A stretch of 64,000 nucleotides of DNA from Hoeflea prorocentri (GCF_027944115.1 NZ_JAPJZI010000001.1:3100001-3164000), one strand, 5' to 3'; counted from the stretch's first letter, positions 1 to 9,597 are shown. Numbers and translations are program-made. The notes: generated from the letters alone by a model not told the origin.

Positions 1-870
1 GCCGAAGCGTTCGGCGTTCCATTTACTCTTTCCACCATGAGCATCTGTTCCATCGAGGATGTGGCCGAGAACACGAAAAAACCGTTCTGGTTCCAGCTCT
101 ATGTCATGCGGGACCGGGACTTTGTCGGCAATCTCATCGACCGCGCCAAGGCTGCCGGATGCGCGGCACTGGTTCTGACGCTCGATCTGCAGATTCTGGG
201 TCAGCGCCACAAGGACCTGCGCAATGGCCTGTCGGCGCCGCCCAAATTCACACCGCATCATCTTTGGCAGATCGGCACCTGTCCGTCGTGGTGCCTGGCC
301 ATGGCGAAGACCAAACGGCGTACGTTCCGTAACATTGTCGGCCACGCCAAGGGCGTCGGTGACCTCTCATCGCTCAGTTCGTGGACGGCTGAGCAGTTTG
401 ACCCGACCCTGTCATGGGCAGATGTCGAATGGATCAAGGAGCGCTGGGGCGGTCCTGTTATCCTGAAGGGCATTCTTGACGCCGAGGACGCGCAAATGGC
501 CGCAAAGACCGGAGCCGACGCCATTATCGTGTCGAACCATGGCGGCCGGCAGCTTGATGGTGCACCTTCTTCCATCCGGTCGCTGCCGGCAATCATTGAT
601 GCGGTTGGCGACAAGATCGAGATCCACATTGATGGAGGCATCCGCTCCGGTCAGGATATTCTCAAGGCACTCTGCCTCGGCGCCACCAGCACCTATGTCG
701 GGCGGCCGTATCTCTACGGTCTCGGAACCGCGGGCAAGGCCGGTGTCGCCAGGATGTTTGAAATCCTGAAGACGGAACTGGACATAACCATGGCGCTGTG
801 CGGCGAGCGGGACGTGAAGAACCTTGGCCGCCAGAACCTGCATGCGGCCTTCGGCGAGAAGATCAACTGA
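1..870 (+). CDS. lldD: FMN-dependent L-lactate / alpha-hydroxyacid dehydrogenase (5'-partial)
   Basis: The reading frame is open from base 1, so the start lies outside the window and 289 residues remain. The protein belongs to the FMN-dependent alpha-hydroxyacid dehydrogenase family (lactate, glycolate and mandelate enzymes), which oxidise 2-hydroxyacids to 2-oxoacids and pass electrons to the respiratory chain. Visible signatures are the catalytic and FMN stretch SNHGGRQLDGAPS, the phosphate-binding HIDGGIRSGQDILKALCLGA and a YVGRPYLYGL segment. The N-terminal FMN-contact region is cut off. The stop is 3 bases from the convergent fumC stop. L-lactate is the commonest substrate, but a mandelate- or glycolate-type role cannot be excluded from this fragment. 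Confidence 0.85.
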   Translation, partial: AEAFGVPFTLSTMSICSIEDVAENTKKPFWFQLYVMRDRDFVGNLIDRAKAAGCAALVLTLDLQILGQRHKDLRNGLSAPPKFTPHHLWQIGTCPSWCLAMAKTKRRTFRNIVGHAKGVGDLSSLSSWTAEQFDPTLSWADVEWIKERWGGPVILKGILDAEDAQMAAKTGADAIIVSNHGGRQLDGAPSSIRSLPAIIDAVGDKIEIHIDGGIRSGQDILKALCLGATSTYVGRPYLYGLGTAGKAGVARMFEILKTELDITMALCGERDVKNLGRQNLHAAFGEKIN

Positions 871-873
871 CCG

Positions 874-2277
874 CTATGTCGGACCGATCATGTCTTCGGG
901 CCGCACGGTCGCGTCGAACTCTTCTTCGCTGACATAGCCGAGACGCAACGCTTCCTCGCGCAGCGTTGTGCCGTTTTTGTGCGCTTCCTTGGCGATCTTC
1001 GTGGCTTTGTCGTAGCCGATCTTCGGCGCAAGCGCGGTCACCAGCATCAAGGACCGCTCCATCAGGTGCCTGATATGATCCTCATTCGCCTTGATGCCGA
1101 CAACGCACCGGTCTGCAAAGCTGCGGGCGGCGTCCGACAGCAATTGAACGGACTGCAGCAGATTGTGGGCAAGCAGCGGCTTATAGGCGTTGAGCTCAAA
1201 CTGGCCCTGGCTTCCGGCGATCGTCACGGCCGTCTGATTTCCCATGACCTGCACGCACACCATGGTCAAAGCCTCGCACTGGGTCGGGTTGACCTTGCCG
1301 GGCATGATCGACGAGCCGGGCTCGTTCTCCGGCAGCGAAAGCTCTCCCAGCCCTGAGCGTGGGCCGGAACCGAGATAACGGATGTCATTGGCGATCTTGA
1401 AGAGCGAGGCGGCGATTGTGTTGAGTGCTCCGTGTGCATAGACGAACGCGTCATGCGTCGCCAGCGCCTCAAATTTGTTGGCAGCGGTCTGGAAAGGAAG
1501 CCCGGTCAAGTCGGCAACGGCATCCGCGAATTTTACGTCGAAACCCTTTACGGTATTCAGGCCTGTTCCCACAGCCGTCCCACCCTGTGCCAGATGGTAA
1601 AGCCCGTCCAGCGCCGGCGAAAGGCGTTCGATCGAATTGGAGACCTGCGCCGCATATCCGGAGAACTCCTGTCCCAATGTCAGCGGCGTTGCATCCTGGG
1701 TATGGGTTCTGCCGATCTTGACGATATGTTCGAATGCCTTTGATTTGTCGCGCAGCGCCGTCCGCAGATGGCTGAGCGCCGGGATCAGTGACCCATTGAT
1801 TTCGCGCGCGGCGGCAATGTGCATGGCAGTGGGAAAGGTATCATTGGAGGACTGCCCCATATTCACGTGATCGTTGGGATGAACCGGGTCCTTGCTGCCA
1901 ATGACGCCGCCCATCAATTCGATGGAACGGTTTGAAATGACCTCGTTGGCGTTCATATTGGACTGGGTCCCCGAACCGGTCTGCCAGACGGCCAACGGAA
2001 AATGGTCATCGAACGTGCCGTCCGCCACCTCCTTCGCGGCCTTGGTGATCGCGACGGCACGGTCTTTGTCCAGCCTGCCGAGTTCCAGATTGACGCGCGC
2101 GGCAGCTTGTTTAACGATCCCCAGCGCAGAGACGAGCGGTTTGGGCATGGTTTCATGCCCAATCGGGAAATTGATCAGCGAACGCGCGGTCTGCGCGCCG
2201 TAATATTTTTGTGCCGGCACTTCCAACTCGCCAAAGGAATCCTTTTCCAGGCGGGTTGCGTGTTTTGCGTTTTTCAT
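874..2277 (-). CDS. fumC: Class II fumarate hydratase
   Basis: This 467-residue enzyme interconverts fumarate and L-malate in the TCA cycle and needs no iron-sulfur cluster. The family signature [16 protein letters not shown] is intact, as are the substrate-site segments [26 protein letters not shown] and [10 protein letters not shown]. The length matches the usual 460-467. The start is the ATG at 2277 ([10 protein letters not shown]), preceded by an AAAGGTG ribosome site. A longer frame exists upstream but has no family similarity there. The gene is divergent from the secreted hydrolase at 2463, and the shared gap carries an AT-rich motif also found at 10535. Confidence 0.96.
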   Translation of the reverse strand: MKNAKHATRLEKDSFGELEVPAQKYYGAQTARSLINFPIGHETMPKPLVSALGIVKQAAARVNLELGRLDKDRAVAITKAAKEVADGTFDDHFPLAVWQTGSGTQSNMNANEVISNRSIELMGGVIGSKDPVHPNDHVNMGQSSNDTFPTAMHIAAAREINGSLIPALSHLRTALRDKSKAFEHIVKIGRTHTQDATPLTLGQEFSGYAAQVSNSIERLSPALDGLYHLAQGGTAVGTGLNTVKGFDVKFADAVADLTGLPFQTAANKFEALATHDAFVYAHGALNTIAASLFKIANDIRYLGSGPRSGLGELSLPENEPGSSIMPGKVNPTQCEALTMVCVQVMGNQTAVTIAGSQGQFELNAYKPLLAHNLLQSVQLLSDAARSFADRCVVGIKANEDHIRHLMERSLMLVTALAPKIGYDKATKIAKEAHKNGTTLREEALRLGYVSEEEFDATVRPEDMIGPT

Positions 2278-2406
2278 CGATGCACCTTTGCCGCAGAATT
2301 GCGCTGCGCGATTGTCCGACAGGCCGACACCGCAATCAAGTTCCGGTCGCACGCCAACCCTGATGCGACGCAAAAACCGATGCTGTCGATCACAAAGAGC
2401 ACCTCC

Positions 2407-2449
2407 AAAAATATCGATTATTCTCATCTCTTCTGGTATTATCAATATT
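2407..2449. promoter_or_regulatory. Putative operator, AAAAATATCGAT plus ATCAATATT
   Basis: The 12-mer AAAAATATCGAT (2407-2418) and the half-site ATCAATATT (2441-2449) flank a likely promoter 14-56 bases upstream of the hydrolase start at 2463. The same two words recur in the divergent gap at 10506-10546. Reuse at two promoters bordering one catabolic cluster suggests a common regulator. The GntR protein encoded at 3582-4295 is the obvious candidate, but this is inference. Confidence 0.4.
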
Positions 2450-2462
2450 GGGAGGATCTAAG

Positions 2463-3527
2463 ATGAAATTATCGATGTTTACTTCTTTTGCTGCTGCGAG
2501 TTTCTGGCTTGCTCTTTCCGCAACGGACGTATCGGCCGAGCCATGTTTGAAGGTCACGCTAACCGGAACACAGGGCGGACCGCCGTTGTTCAACGGACAG
2601 GCAGGGGCCGGCACGCTTGTACAATATGGGGACGAGACAAATGGCTGCGGCGCCGTGAGGCTGCAGTTCGACACCGGCCGCGGCACCAATATGCGGCTGT
2701 CCCAGATGAAGGTCCCGGTCGGAAAACTGGATGCCGTCTTCTTTTCGCATATGCACTCCGACCATACGGAAGGGCTTGGCGATATCCTGCAGTTGCGATG
2801 GCACTTCAATTCCGGCGGACCGAAGGTTGATATCGTCTGCAGCGACGACGCCAAATCGCCCCTCGGACATACGCTCAGCTGCAGCCGCTTTGTGGCTCAC
2901 ATCGGGGATTCGCTGATCCGATCCGGGGAGATCGCCCAGCGCCTTGCGGAGAACAAGAAACGTCTGGCCGGCGGGCCGGCGGATCTGGCGAATGTTATGA
3001 CATTTTCACCGGGCGGCGAAGCAGCCACCGTTTGGGAAAAGGGCGACGTGAAGGTTTCGGCCATCGGTTCGCATCACATTCCCGGCCATGCATCCTATCG
3101 CGTCGACACCCCGGCCGGCAGCGTCGTGATTGGCGGCGACGCTGGCAATGACAGCCCCAAGCCACCCAGGCCATCCTCAACTTCGGAACAGGTGGAGAAA
3201 CTGTCCGAGGGCGCTGACGTGCTCGTTCACTCGACCATTCATCCGGTCATGGGACCGGACAAGGACAGCGGCTTTCCGCCGCCGATCTACTTCCGTCAAA
3301 GCAACGCCGCCGATCTTGGCGCCCTGTCCAAACGTGCCGGCGTAAAAAACCTGATGCTTACGCACCTCATCCCGCCGATGGGCGCCGCCAAACAAGGCCC
3401 CTACCCCATACCCGGTGGCGCGCTGGATGAGGCTTCGTACAAGGCGGCAGTCACGGAAAGCGGTTATGAGGGCAATACGATTGTCGGCACCGACCTGGTG
3501 ACCATTACCCTGCCGTCCAACCAATAA
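2463..3527 (+). CDS. Secreted metallo-beta-lactamase-fold hydrolase
   Basis: This 354-residue protein starts with a cleavable signal peptide (residues 1-24, ending DVSA before EPC), so it should act in the periplasm. It has the MBL zinc motif in SHMHSDHTEGLGD (HxHxDH), a later HHIPGHASYRV segment and GGDAGND as the bridging Asp region. The C-terminal half carries a LTHLIPP histidine. The architecture resembles RNase Z-like or arylsulfatase-like hydrolases of the MBL superfamily rather than true beta-lactamases. The start is the ATG at 2463 with GGGAGG ten bases upstream. It may hydrolyse an ester, lactone or sulfate before TRAP-mediated uptake. That role is inferred only from the shared promoter motif and the neighbourhood. 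Confidence 0.75.
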   Translation: MKLSMFTSFAAASFWLALSATDVSAEPCLKVTLTGTQGGPPLFNGQAGAGTLVQYGDETNGCGAVRLQFDTGRGTNMRLSQMKVPVGKLDAVFFSHMHSDHTEGLGDILQLRWHFNSGGPKVDIVCSDDAKSPLGHTLSCSRFVAHIGDSLIRSGEIAQRLAENKKRLAGGPADLANVMTFSPGGEAATVWEKGDVKVSAIGSHHIPGHASYRVDTPAGSVVIGGDAGNDSPKPPRPSSTSEQVEKLSEGADVLVHSTIHPVMGPDKDSGFPPPIYFRQSNAADLGALSKRAGVKNLMLTHLIPPMGAAKQGPYPIPGGALDEASYKAAVTESGYEGNTIVGTDLVTITLPSNQ

Positions 3528-3581
3528 GAATCAGGCGTTCAGCGTCCCGCCGGGAGCCGGCCTTTGGCGGGGCGCGAGTCT

Positions 3582-4295
3582 TTAATCCGACAGGGTATTC
3601 AACCGCATTTTCAGGAATTCACCGGTCGATGTGTAGTGGTCGACAAGCAGCTTTACGGCTTCGTCAGCTTCATGGGCAATCGCTGCCTCGCAGATAGCCT
3701 GGTGTTCCGCCGCGACATTTCGCGATGGGTAGGCGATCGCCCCGGCAATGTTTCGATAACGAATATTGAGATCATAAAGCTGCTCACAAAATCCGATCAG
3801 AAAGCCGGATCCGCATGAGGACAGGAGCGACATGTGGAACAGCTTATGAGCCTTTTCCCATTGCGGGCTTGCCTTGTCCGAACCAGATTGGGAGCGTGGC
3901 GTCCGCGTCAGGCGGTGATGCGCAAGCAGGACGCCCTCATCCCATGCCGCAGACCTTGACGCGATCGACTCGCGAAGCGCCCGCTCTTCGAGCCAACAAC
4001 GGGTTCTCAGCAACTCCTCAAAGGCGCTGACTGATATCTCGGAAACGCGGAAGCCGCGTTGATCAAGGCGTTGAACAAGACCCTCGGCGGTCAGCATGCT
4101 TAGTGCCTCGCGTACGGGGCTTGCGCCCACCTCATAGCTTTCGCGCAGCGTCTCGATCTTCAGCTTCAGCCCGGGCTGAAGCACTCCGTTCAGGATATCG
4201 TCGCGAATGCGGTCAAACAGTTGGGCGGTGATGGATGCACCGCCTGCCGAGACGGTGACCGGCCCGGGCTCTGTGTTTGCTGCCATTAGATGCAC
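3582..4295 (-). CDS. GntR-family transcriptional regulator, FCD type
   Basis: This 237-residue protein has an N-terminal winged helix-turn-helix (about residues 20-90, with LKIETLRESYEVGASPVREALSML typical of GntR) and a C-terminal helical FCD ligand domain. The FCD histidines are visible in KLFHMSLLSSCGS and AAEHQAICEA. FCD regulators usually sense organic acids and repress catabolic genes. The chosen start is GTG at 4295, which has AGGAG 11 bases upstream; the ATG at 4286 is an alternative. It is the last gene of the reverse-strand ring-cleavage and TRAP cluster and is therefore its likely local regulator. Confidence 0.85.
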   Translation of the reverse strand: MHLMAANTEPGPVTVSAGGASITAQLFDRIRDDILNGVLQPGLKLKIETLRESYEVGASPVREALSMLTAEGLVQRLDQRGFRVSEISVSAFEELLRTRCWLEERALRESIASRSAAWDEGVLLAHHRLTRTPRSQSGSDKASPQWEKAHKLFHMSLLSSCGSGFLIGFCEQLYDLNIRYRNIAGAIAYPSRNVAAEHQAICEAAIAHEADEAVKLLVDHYTSTGEFLKMRLNTLSD

Positions 4296-4413
4296 CCCAT
4301 ATGATTCTCCTAGCGCCGGGTCAGTTCGGCCAAAAACCGCTGCAATATAACGCTCAAACCCGCCGAATTACAGCTTTGCCGGCTTATATGTGCCTCAAAC
4401 GCCACCCGCGCGA

Positions 4414-5289
4414 CTACGCGCTTTCCCTTGCCAGCTTGAAATCGAAATCCACCTTGTAGAAGGGAACGGTCAGCCGGTCTTTCGCCTCGAACAGATCGGG
4501 CACGAGGCTGGTATCGGTCTCTTCCACATAGTCCATGATCAGGTCGGATCGGACTCCGAAGACAGCATCCTCATCAAGATAGGGGTCATCGCTTGGGAAA
4601 ACCTCCGTCACGAGCGTCTGAAAGCCAGGCGCCGAAACGATGAAATGCAAGTGCGACGGACGCCAGGGATGCCGCCCGGTTGCGTGCAGCAGCTCACCGA
4701 CGGGACCGTCGTCAGGAACCGTATAGGGTGCCGGCCTGACGGTCGTGAGGGCATATTGACCATCATTTTTTGTCGTCAGATGCGCCCGAAGATTGTACTC
4801 GCCTTGCGCAGGATCCTGATTCGAGTAGAGACCGTTGTCAGCCGTCTGCCAAAGCTCGATGCCGGCGCCGGCAATCGGCTTCCCGTTTGCGTCGCTGACC
4901 GTGCCCTGCACAATAACCGTCGCCCCCTCATTATCGCCTTTCAAATCGCCGCCAAAGGCGAGTTCCGGCGCACCGAGGATATGAAACGGTCCAAGCACGC
5001 TCGACGATGTTGCCTCGGGTTTCGAGTTGATCATATCGACCAATGACGACAGTCCCAGCACATCAGACATCAGCACGAACTCATTGCGTTCGCTGTCGGT
5101 CATCTCGCCCGCGCTGGTCAACAGCTCGATGCCCTTTCGCCATTCGTCATGGGTCAGCCCTGTTTCCTTCACGAAGTCATGCAGATGCCGAACCAGATGT
5201 TCGAGAATAAACCGCAGTCGCGGTGACGTGTCCGGACCGCAATAATCCAAAAACGCCTGTGTGAGGTTATCTGAGGTGACATTGCGCAT
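4414..5289 (-). CDS. Intradiol ring-cleavage dioxygenase (catechol / hydroxyquinol type)
   Basis: This 291-residue non-heme Fe(III) dioxygenase cleaves a catecholic ring between the two hydroxyls. It has the N-terminal helical dimerisation domain (about residues 10-100, with VLGPFHILGAPE at its end) and the catalytic beta-sandwich. The four iron ligands are visible: Tyr in NGLYSNQD, Tyr in PYTVPDDGPVG, and the His pair in RPSHLHF. The length fits catechol or hydroxyquinol 1,2-dioxygenases rather than protocatechuate subunits. A hydroxyquinol-type substrate is my preferred guess, but no maleylacetate reductase or muconate cycloisomerase is nearby. The start is the ATG at 5289, preceded by TTGGAGACAG. 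It follows the TRAP permease by 12 bases, so transport and cleavage are coupled. Confidence 0.85.
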   Translation of the reverse strand: MRNVTSDNLTQAFLDYCGPDTSPRLRFILEHLVRHLHDFVKETGLTHDEWRKGIELLTSAGEMTDSERNEFVLMSDVLGLSSLVDMINSKPEATSSSVLGPFHILGAPELAFGGDLKGDNEGATVIVQGTVSDANGKPIAGAGIELWQTADNGLYSNQDPAQGEYNLRAHLTTKNDGQYALTTVRPAPYTVPDDGPVGELLHATGRHPWRPSHLHFIVSAPGFQTLVTEVFPSDDPYLDEDAVFGVRSDLIMDYVEETDTSLVPDLFEAKDRLTVPFYKVDFDFKLARESA

Positions 5290-5301
5290 GACTGTCTCCA
5301 A

Positions 5302-6615
5302 TCAGTTAAGCAGATAGGTCGTCAGGACCGGGAAGCGGATAATGACGATGAGAACAACGAGCATGACGGCTGCAAATGGCAACGCGCCGAGGAAGACATC
5401 CTTGAGTGATATCCGGTCATCGTTGAGCGTTGCCTTGATGACAAAACAGGATATGCCGAGCGGCGGCGTCAGCAATCCTATCTCCGCGCCGATGACCGTC
5501 ACCAGGCCGAACCATATCAGGCTGAGGCCCATGGGTTCGATCACATCAATGAACAGCGGAACCACGATGAGGATGATCGATGCGGTGTCGAGCAGAGTGC
5601 CCAGGAACAGCATGAGCACGACATAGGCGACCATGATCCAGAAGAAGCTGAGGTTCTGGCTGTCCAGAAAGGCCTGAAGCTGGTTCGGCAGATCGACAAA
5701 TCCGAGCATGCGGCTGTAAAAGGAGGCAGCGGTGATGAGGAACAGAATGCTTGCCGTAATGTGACCGGTTTCCAGCAACGCTTCCCAGAAGGATCCGGCA
5801 GTCATGCGGCGGCGAAGCAGCGCAATCACCAGCCCTGCCAGAGATCCGGCGGCGCCCGCTTCGACGGGCGTGAGCCAGCCGGTGTAAATGCCGCCGAGCA
5901 CGATGGTGATCAGGATGACGATCGGAGCCGTCTTACCGACAAGCTCACTCCAACTGAGCAGTTCTTCGTCCGGCATTTCCTCTATGCGTCCACCGATGGC
6001 TTTCGGCGCTATCCGGCCGGCGAACGCAATAGCCACGATATAGGCAAGAGCCAGGATGATGCCCGGAATGATGCCCGCAATGAACATCTCCCCTACGGAG
6101 ACTTCGGCAACGAAGGAATAGATGATGAGCATCGCGCTCGGCGGAATGATCATCCCAAGGACCGAGGACCCGGCGACAACGCCGACGGCAAAGCGTTTGT
6201 TGTAGTCAAGACGCAGCATCTCGGGCACGGAGACCTTGGTGAAAACCGATGCGGACGCTATCGAGGAGCCGGTCACCGCGGCAAAGACCGCATTTGCACC
6301 GACCGTTGCCATGCCGATGCCGCCACGAATGCGGCGAAACACCTGGTTCATGACGTCGTAGACATCCTTGCCCAATCCGGCCTTTGCCACCACAAGCCCC
6401 ATGAAGGTGAACAAGGGGATTGTCGCAAACTCATATTCCGTGACGCTGTCACCGATTGTCTGGCGAAGGAAATTGATTGCAAGGATCGGCTTCTCGCTCA
6501 CGATCCAAAGGGTGACGAAGGACACGCTTGCCAAGGCGACCGGGATATAGACACCGAGATAGATCAAGACAACAATGGCGACCACGGACAGGGCGCCGAT
6601 TTCCACCGGACTCAT
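5302..6615 (-). CDS. dctM: TRAP transporter large permease subunit (DctM family)
   Basis: This 437-residue hydrophobic protein has about a dozen membrane segments and DctM landmarks: an N-terminal ALSVVAIVVLIYLGVYIPVA helix, MATVGANAVFAAVTGSSIAS, GSSVLGMIIPPSAMLIIYSF and LTPPLGISCFVIK. It forms the sodium-coupled translocation channel of a tripartite ATP-independent periplasmic importer for an organic acid. Its ATG overlaps the stop of the small permease by one base (TGATG), showing translational coupling. The substrate is probably the aromatic acid processed by the adjacent dioxygenase. Confidence 0.93.
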   Translation of the reverse strand: MSPVEIGALSVVAIVVLIYLGVYIPVALASVSFVTLWIVSEKPILAINFLRQTIGDSVTEYEFATIPLFTFMGLVVAKAGLGKDVYDVMNQVFRRIRGGIGMATVGANAVFAAVTGSSIASASVFTKVSVPEMLRLDYNKRFAVGVVAGSSVLGMIIPPSAMLIIYSFVAEVSVGEMFIAGIIPGIILALAYIVAIAFAGRIAPKAIGGRIEEMPDEELLSWSELVGKTAPIVILITIVLGGIYTGWLTPVEAGAAGSLAGLVIALLRRRMTAGSFWEALLETGHITASILFLITAASFYSRMLGFVDLPNQLQAFLDSQNLSFFWIMVAYVVLMLFLGTLLDTASIILIVVPLFIDVIEPMGLSLIWFGLVTVIGAEIGLLTPPLGISCFVIKATLNDDRISLKDVFLGALPFAAVMLVVLIVIIRFPVLTTYLLN

Positions 6616-7286
6616 CAGCTTGTCTCCCCGGCGCTGTCGCGCAGTTCGCGTGCCTGCGTATCCGAGGCGTCGGCGCCTTCACCAAGGTCGTGACCGACAA
6701 TGACCTTGAGGAAGAATATGACCGCACACAGGCCGGCGCTCGCAGTGATCGCGGCATTGGCCGGCCACCAGGGAATTGTGAAAACACCGAGCGTTCCGAA
6801 ATAGTGGCAACGGCGTGTGGCCGCGACCAGATCGGTCCAGAGATCGCCCGTCGGCGCAGGGCCGAATTCCGGCTGAGTGAAGTAGTGGCAGGTCTCGAAC
6901 GCCTCGACCAGCGCCGGATAGGTTGCATAGGCGATCAGCGCCATCAACACACAGGCAATTGCGTCAATCACCCGGTAGAAGAATTCGGCAAGGCGCGGAT
7001 GACTGCTGCGGATAAGGATAAGGAAACCGTCCGAGCGGGTCAGGCGGTTCACCCGTACCACGTCCGGCAATTGCAGAAACACGATCAGGATCATGGAGAA
7101 GATGACAATCTCGACGACGCCGAGAAAGGGCGCGTGAAAAACGCCCCGCGCCACGACATCGATATTCATGACAATTACCAGGACCAGAACCGTTAGCGTC
7201 CCGATGGCGTTGGCGCCGATTGCCAGGGCCCTGGCAAGGCCGGTCAGGCTACGGGCGGCCCGCAATGTTCCATTGTTGCTTTGCAT
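6615..7286 (-). CDS. dctQ: TRAP transporter small permease subunit (DctQ family)
   Basis: This 223-residue membrane protein has the four-helix DctQ plan. Helix 1 is near residues 20-45 (IGTLTVLVLVIVMNIDVVAR), followed by EIVIFSMILIVFLQLPDVVRV, then a third and a fourth helix toward the C terminus. The acidic tail (DLGEGADASDTQ) is cytoplasmic. It is somewhat longer than typical small permeases (about 160-190) because of a loop near residues 125-165 (PEFGPAPTGDLWTDL). DctQ joins the binding protein to the DctM channel. It lies 18 bases after dctP and overlaps dctM. Confidence 0.88.
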   Translation of the reverse strand: MQSNNGTLRAARSLTGLARALAIGANAIGTLTVLVLVIVMNIDVVARGVFHAPFLGVVEIVIFSMILIVFLQLPDVVRVNRLTRSDGFLILIRSSHPRLAEFFYRVIDAIACVLMALIAYATYPALVEAFETCHYFTQPEFGPAPTGDLWTDLVAATRRCHYFGTLGVFTIPWWPANAAITASAGLCAVIFFLKVIVGHDLGEGADASDTQARELRDSAGETS

Positions 7287-7304
7287 CGCGGGTCGCCCGG
7301 CGTT

Positions 7305-8393
7305 CTAGTTGGTCGCTGCCCAGTCGCGTACCGGCACGGAACCGGCATCCTTGAGTTTCTGGACATAAGAACCCAACATCGCAGTTCCCGGAGCACCCTT
7401 CTTGTCGAGCGCACCGGCCCATTCCTCGGCGATATTCGGCATGGCGTCCGCCCAGGCCGAGCGCTGGCCTTCCGTCAGCACGACAACGGTTCCGCCGGCC
7501 TCCTCAAACGCATCGAGTGACGTTGCGGCCCGTTCCATTGCGACCTTGGCCACACGATCCCGGTATTCCACCGCAACCGATTGCAAAACGTCCTTAACCT
7601 CATCGGGAAGCTTGTCCCAGACATCTTTGTTGACAGTCACGGTCTTGGAATTGACCGCGCCCAGATCGACCTTGAGCATATGCGGCGCGACCTCGTTGAT
7701 CTTGAAGGTCATTGCCGCTTCCGGCCACAGCATCGCCGCGTCGACAACACCGGTCTGCAGCATGTTGTAGAAGTTCGGCAGACCGCCGCGAACACCGGCA
7801 ACGTCCTTCAGCCCCTCAAGGTAACGCAGATTGTATCCGGCGCCGGCAAGCTTGAGCCCGCTCAGATCGTCAAGCGATTTGACCGGTGTCTTGGAGAAGA
7901 TCTGGTAGCTGTCAAGCACAACGCCCGTCGCCAGGTAGACCTGGTTTTCCGAGGCAAATTCCGCCTGCATCTGCGGGTATTCCTTGGCAATTTCGTCAAC
8001 GGCCTTGGCAACGATACGAGCATCGGAAGAGACCATCGGCGTAGCCGCGGAGATTGCCTGGCTCGGCAGCGCCGAGTTGTGGAAGATCGTGGTGACGATG
8101 CCGATATCGCCGAGGCCCAGCTTGATGCCTTCAAGCACGCCGCGCGGCTTGACGATCTGCCCGCCATAGGCCTGCTGCCAGTCGATCTTGTAGGTGCCCG
8201 TTCGGGCCAATTCTTCATCAACCCGTGGGATAAAGAAGCCCGAGAATTCCTTTACCCACATCGACCGTTCCGGATAGCCATCGATGGCGATCATCTTGAT
8301 CGTCTCGGTGGCTGTGGCCGGAACAGCAGCACTGGCTGCCAAACCGGCGGCCGCAACGGCAGCCATGAACGACCTGCGTAGCAATTTGCTCAT
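7305..8393 (-). CDS. dctP: TRAP transporter substrate-binding protein (DctP family)
   Basis: This 362-residue periplasmic protein has a signal peptide (SKLLRRSFMAAVAAAGLAAS, cleavage near ATA|TET). It shows the DctP fold with the conserved central stretch LDDLSGLKLAGAGYNLRYLEGL and a substrate-contact region in DAAMLWPEAAMTFKINEVAPHM. The family binds carboxylates through a conserved arginine, and RYLEGL supplies a candidate. It is the first of the three TRAP genes and the determinant of specificity. The context argues for an aromatic or unsaturated carboxylate, which is an inference. Confidence 0.92.
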   Translation of the reverse strand: MSKLLRRSFMAAVAAAGLAASAAVPATATETIKMIAIDGYPERSMWVKEFSGFFIPRVDEELARTGTYKIDWQQAYGGQIVKPRGVLEGIKLGLGDIGIVTTIFHNSALPSQAISAATPMVSSDARIVAKAVDEIAKEYPQMQAEFASENQVYLATGVVLDSYQIFSKTPVKSLDDLSGLKLAGAGYNLRYLEGLKDVAGVRGGLPNFYNMLQTGVVDAAMLWPEAAMTFKINEVAPHMLKVDLGAVNSKTVTVNKDVWDKLPDEVKDVLQSVAVEYRDRVAKVAMERAATSLDAFEEAGGTVVVLTEGQRSAWADAMPNIAEEWAGALDKKGAPGTAMLGSYVQKLKDAGSVPVRDWAATN

Positions 8394-8447
8394 TTTCTTC
8401 CTCCTTTTCGACAGCCAGCCTCCCGCTGGCCGTTTTCGGCAGCAGCG

Positions 8448-8906
8448 CTAGCCGGCCGGCTGCCAATCCTCCACGATCTCCGTTCCCGCCGCGGTAAACA
8501 GTTTCGACAACGGGCAGAATTTTCGCACTTCGGCGGCAACGAGTTGAAGGGCTTCGGCCTGTGCCGACCCATGACTGATCACATTCAGCTCAATGTGCCT
8601 GAACGGCACCCCGATCTCCTCCTCCAGCGTCACGCCACGCCGGTCAAAGGTGCATTTTGCCGAGATCTCCAAATGCCCGATGTCGACGCCAAGTCTTTCA
8701 GCGCATTTGTGGCCGATCACATTGGTGCAGCCGATCAACGCCGCCAGAGCGGTATCCGTCGGCGTCGGCCCGGCATTTGTGCCACCACGCTCAGTCGGCT
8801 CGTCAATCGCGAAACTCAGATCACGCACGACAATGTCGGCACGCGAATGGCTGGGGCATTCGGCTGTCGCCCTGAGCGTGACTTCAGTTTTCATTCTCAG
8901 CGCCAT
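8448..8906 (-). CDS. OsmC/Ohr-family protein
   Basis: This 152-residue protein has the OsmC fold with the two conserved cysteines, Cys60 in LIGCTNVIG and Cys131 in KFCPLSKLF. In the family these reduce organic or fatty-acid hydroperoxides. The upstream frame is open much further but overlaps the nitroreductase, so I place the start at the ATG at 8906 (MALRMKTEV), 10 bases after the nitroreductase stop and behind GAGGAAAA. Its place in a dioxygenase operon suggests protection from peroxides or quinones made from (hydroxy)catechols. Confidence 0.85.
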   Translation of the reverse strand: MALRMKTEVTLRATAECPSHSRADIVVRDLSFAIDEPTERGGTNAGPTPTDTALAALIGCTNVIGHKCAERLGVDIGHLEISAKCTFDRRGVTLEEEIGVPFRHIELNVISHGSAQAEALQLVAAEVRKFCPLSKLFTAAGTEIVEDWQPAG

Positions 8907-8916
8907 CTGCTTTTCC

Positions 8917-9597
8917 TCAGGCGAAACTGCACACATCCTCAAACTCAAAACGCGGCAGTTTATGAAACAGGGCTCCCTCGTCAGCATATCCGAGGTTGCA
9001 CAGAAAATTTGAACGCAGGGTGGTCCCGGTGAAGAACTCGCGATCGACAATCTCGTTGGAGAAGCCGGACATGGCGCCGACATCAAGGCCGAGCGCCCGC
9101 GCCGCGATCATCAGATAGGCCCCCTGAAGCGTTGCATTGCGGAAGGCCGTTTCCTCCGCATGTTCCGGCTTGCCCTCAAAATGCGGGCGGCGATCCTCGT
9201 GGGGAAAGAGGAAGGGCAGCTCCCGCCAGAACTCGAGGTCATGGGCTATGATCACCGTCACGGGCGCCGTGGCCATTTTTGGTACATTTGCCGGTTTGAG
9301 CGATTTTGCCAGTTTTTCCCGCCCCTTGTCACTGCACACGAATATGAACCGCGCAGGCGAGCTGTTCATACTGGTCGCGCCCATCTTCACGATGTCATAG
9401 ATCCGGTGCAACGTTTCCTCGCTCACCGGTTTATCCGTCCAGGCGTAGTGCGAGCGTGCACCGGACAGGATCAAGCGGATTTCGTCCTCGCCAAGCTGGG
9501 TGAGGCGCTGGCGCAGCTGCCTGACATGCTGCTGAGCCTCGGTTCGCAGACTTTCCAGTTGAGCGCCGGTTGGCGCTTCCTGCGGATCCCTGATCAT
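8917..9597 (-). CDS. Nitroreductase-family FMN oxidoreductase (RutE/HadB-like)
   Basis: This 226-residue flavoprotein belongs to the nitroreductase superfamily. It resembles the RutE/HadB branch, which includes malonic semialdehyde reductase. Features are GARSHYAWTDKPVSEETLHRI at the N-terminal FMN site, ATSMNSSPARFIFV, and a C-terminal dimer and FMN segment (LGLDVGAMSGFSNEIVDREF). The substrate may be an enal, semialdehyde or quinone produced by the ring-cleavage pathway rather than a nitro compound. Its start overlaps the end of the upstream hydrolase by four bases (ATGA). Confidence 0.82.
   Translation of the reverse strand: MIRDPQEAPTGAQLESLRTEAQQHVRQLRQRLTQLGEDEIRLILSGARSHYAWTDKPVSEETLHRIYDIVKMGATSMNSSPARFIFVCSDKGREKLAKSLKPANVPKMATAPVTVIIAHDLEFWRELPFLFPHEDRRPHFEGKPEHAEETAFRNATLQGAYLMIAARALGLDVGAMSGFSNEIVDREFFTGTTLRSNFLCNLGYADEGALFHKLPRFEFEDVCSFA

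Noticed and set aside
3546-3571. CCCGCC...GGCGGG hairpin after the MBL hydrolase gene
   Set aside because: The stem is only six bases with a large loop and no T tract, so I do not call it a terminator.
5761-6693. A 310-codon forward frame opposite dctM
   Set aside because: It is highly charged and low in hydrophobic residues, the expected complement of a membrane protein gene.
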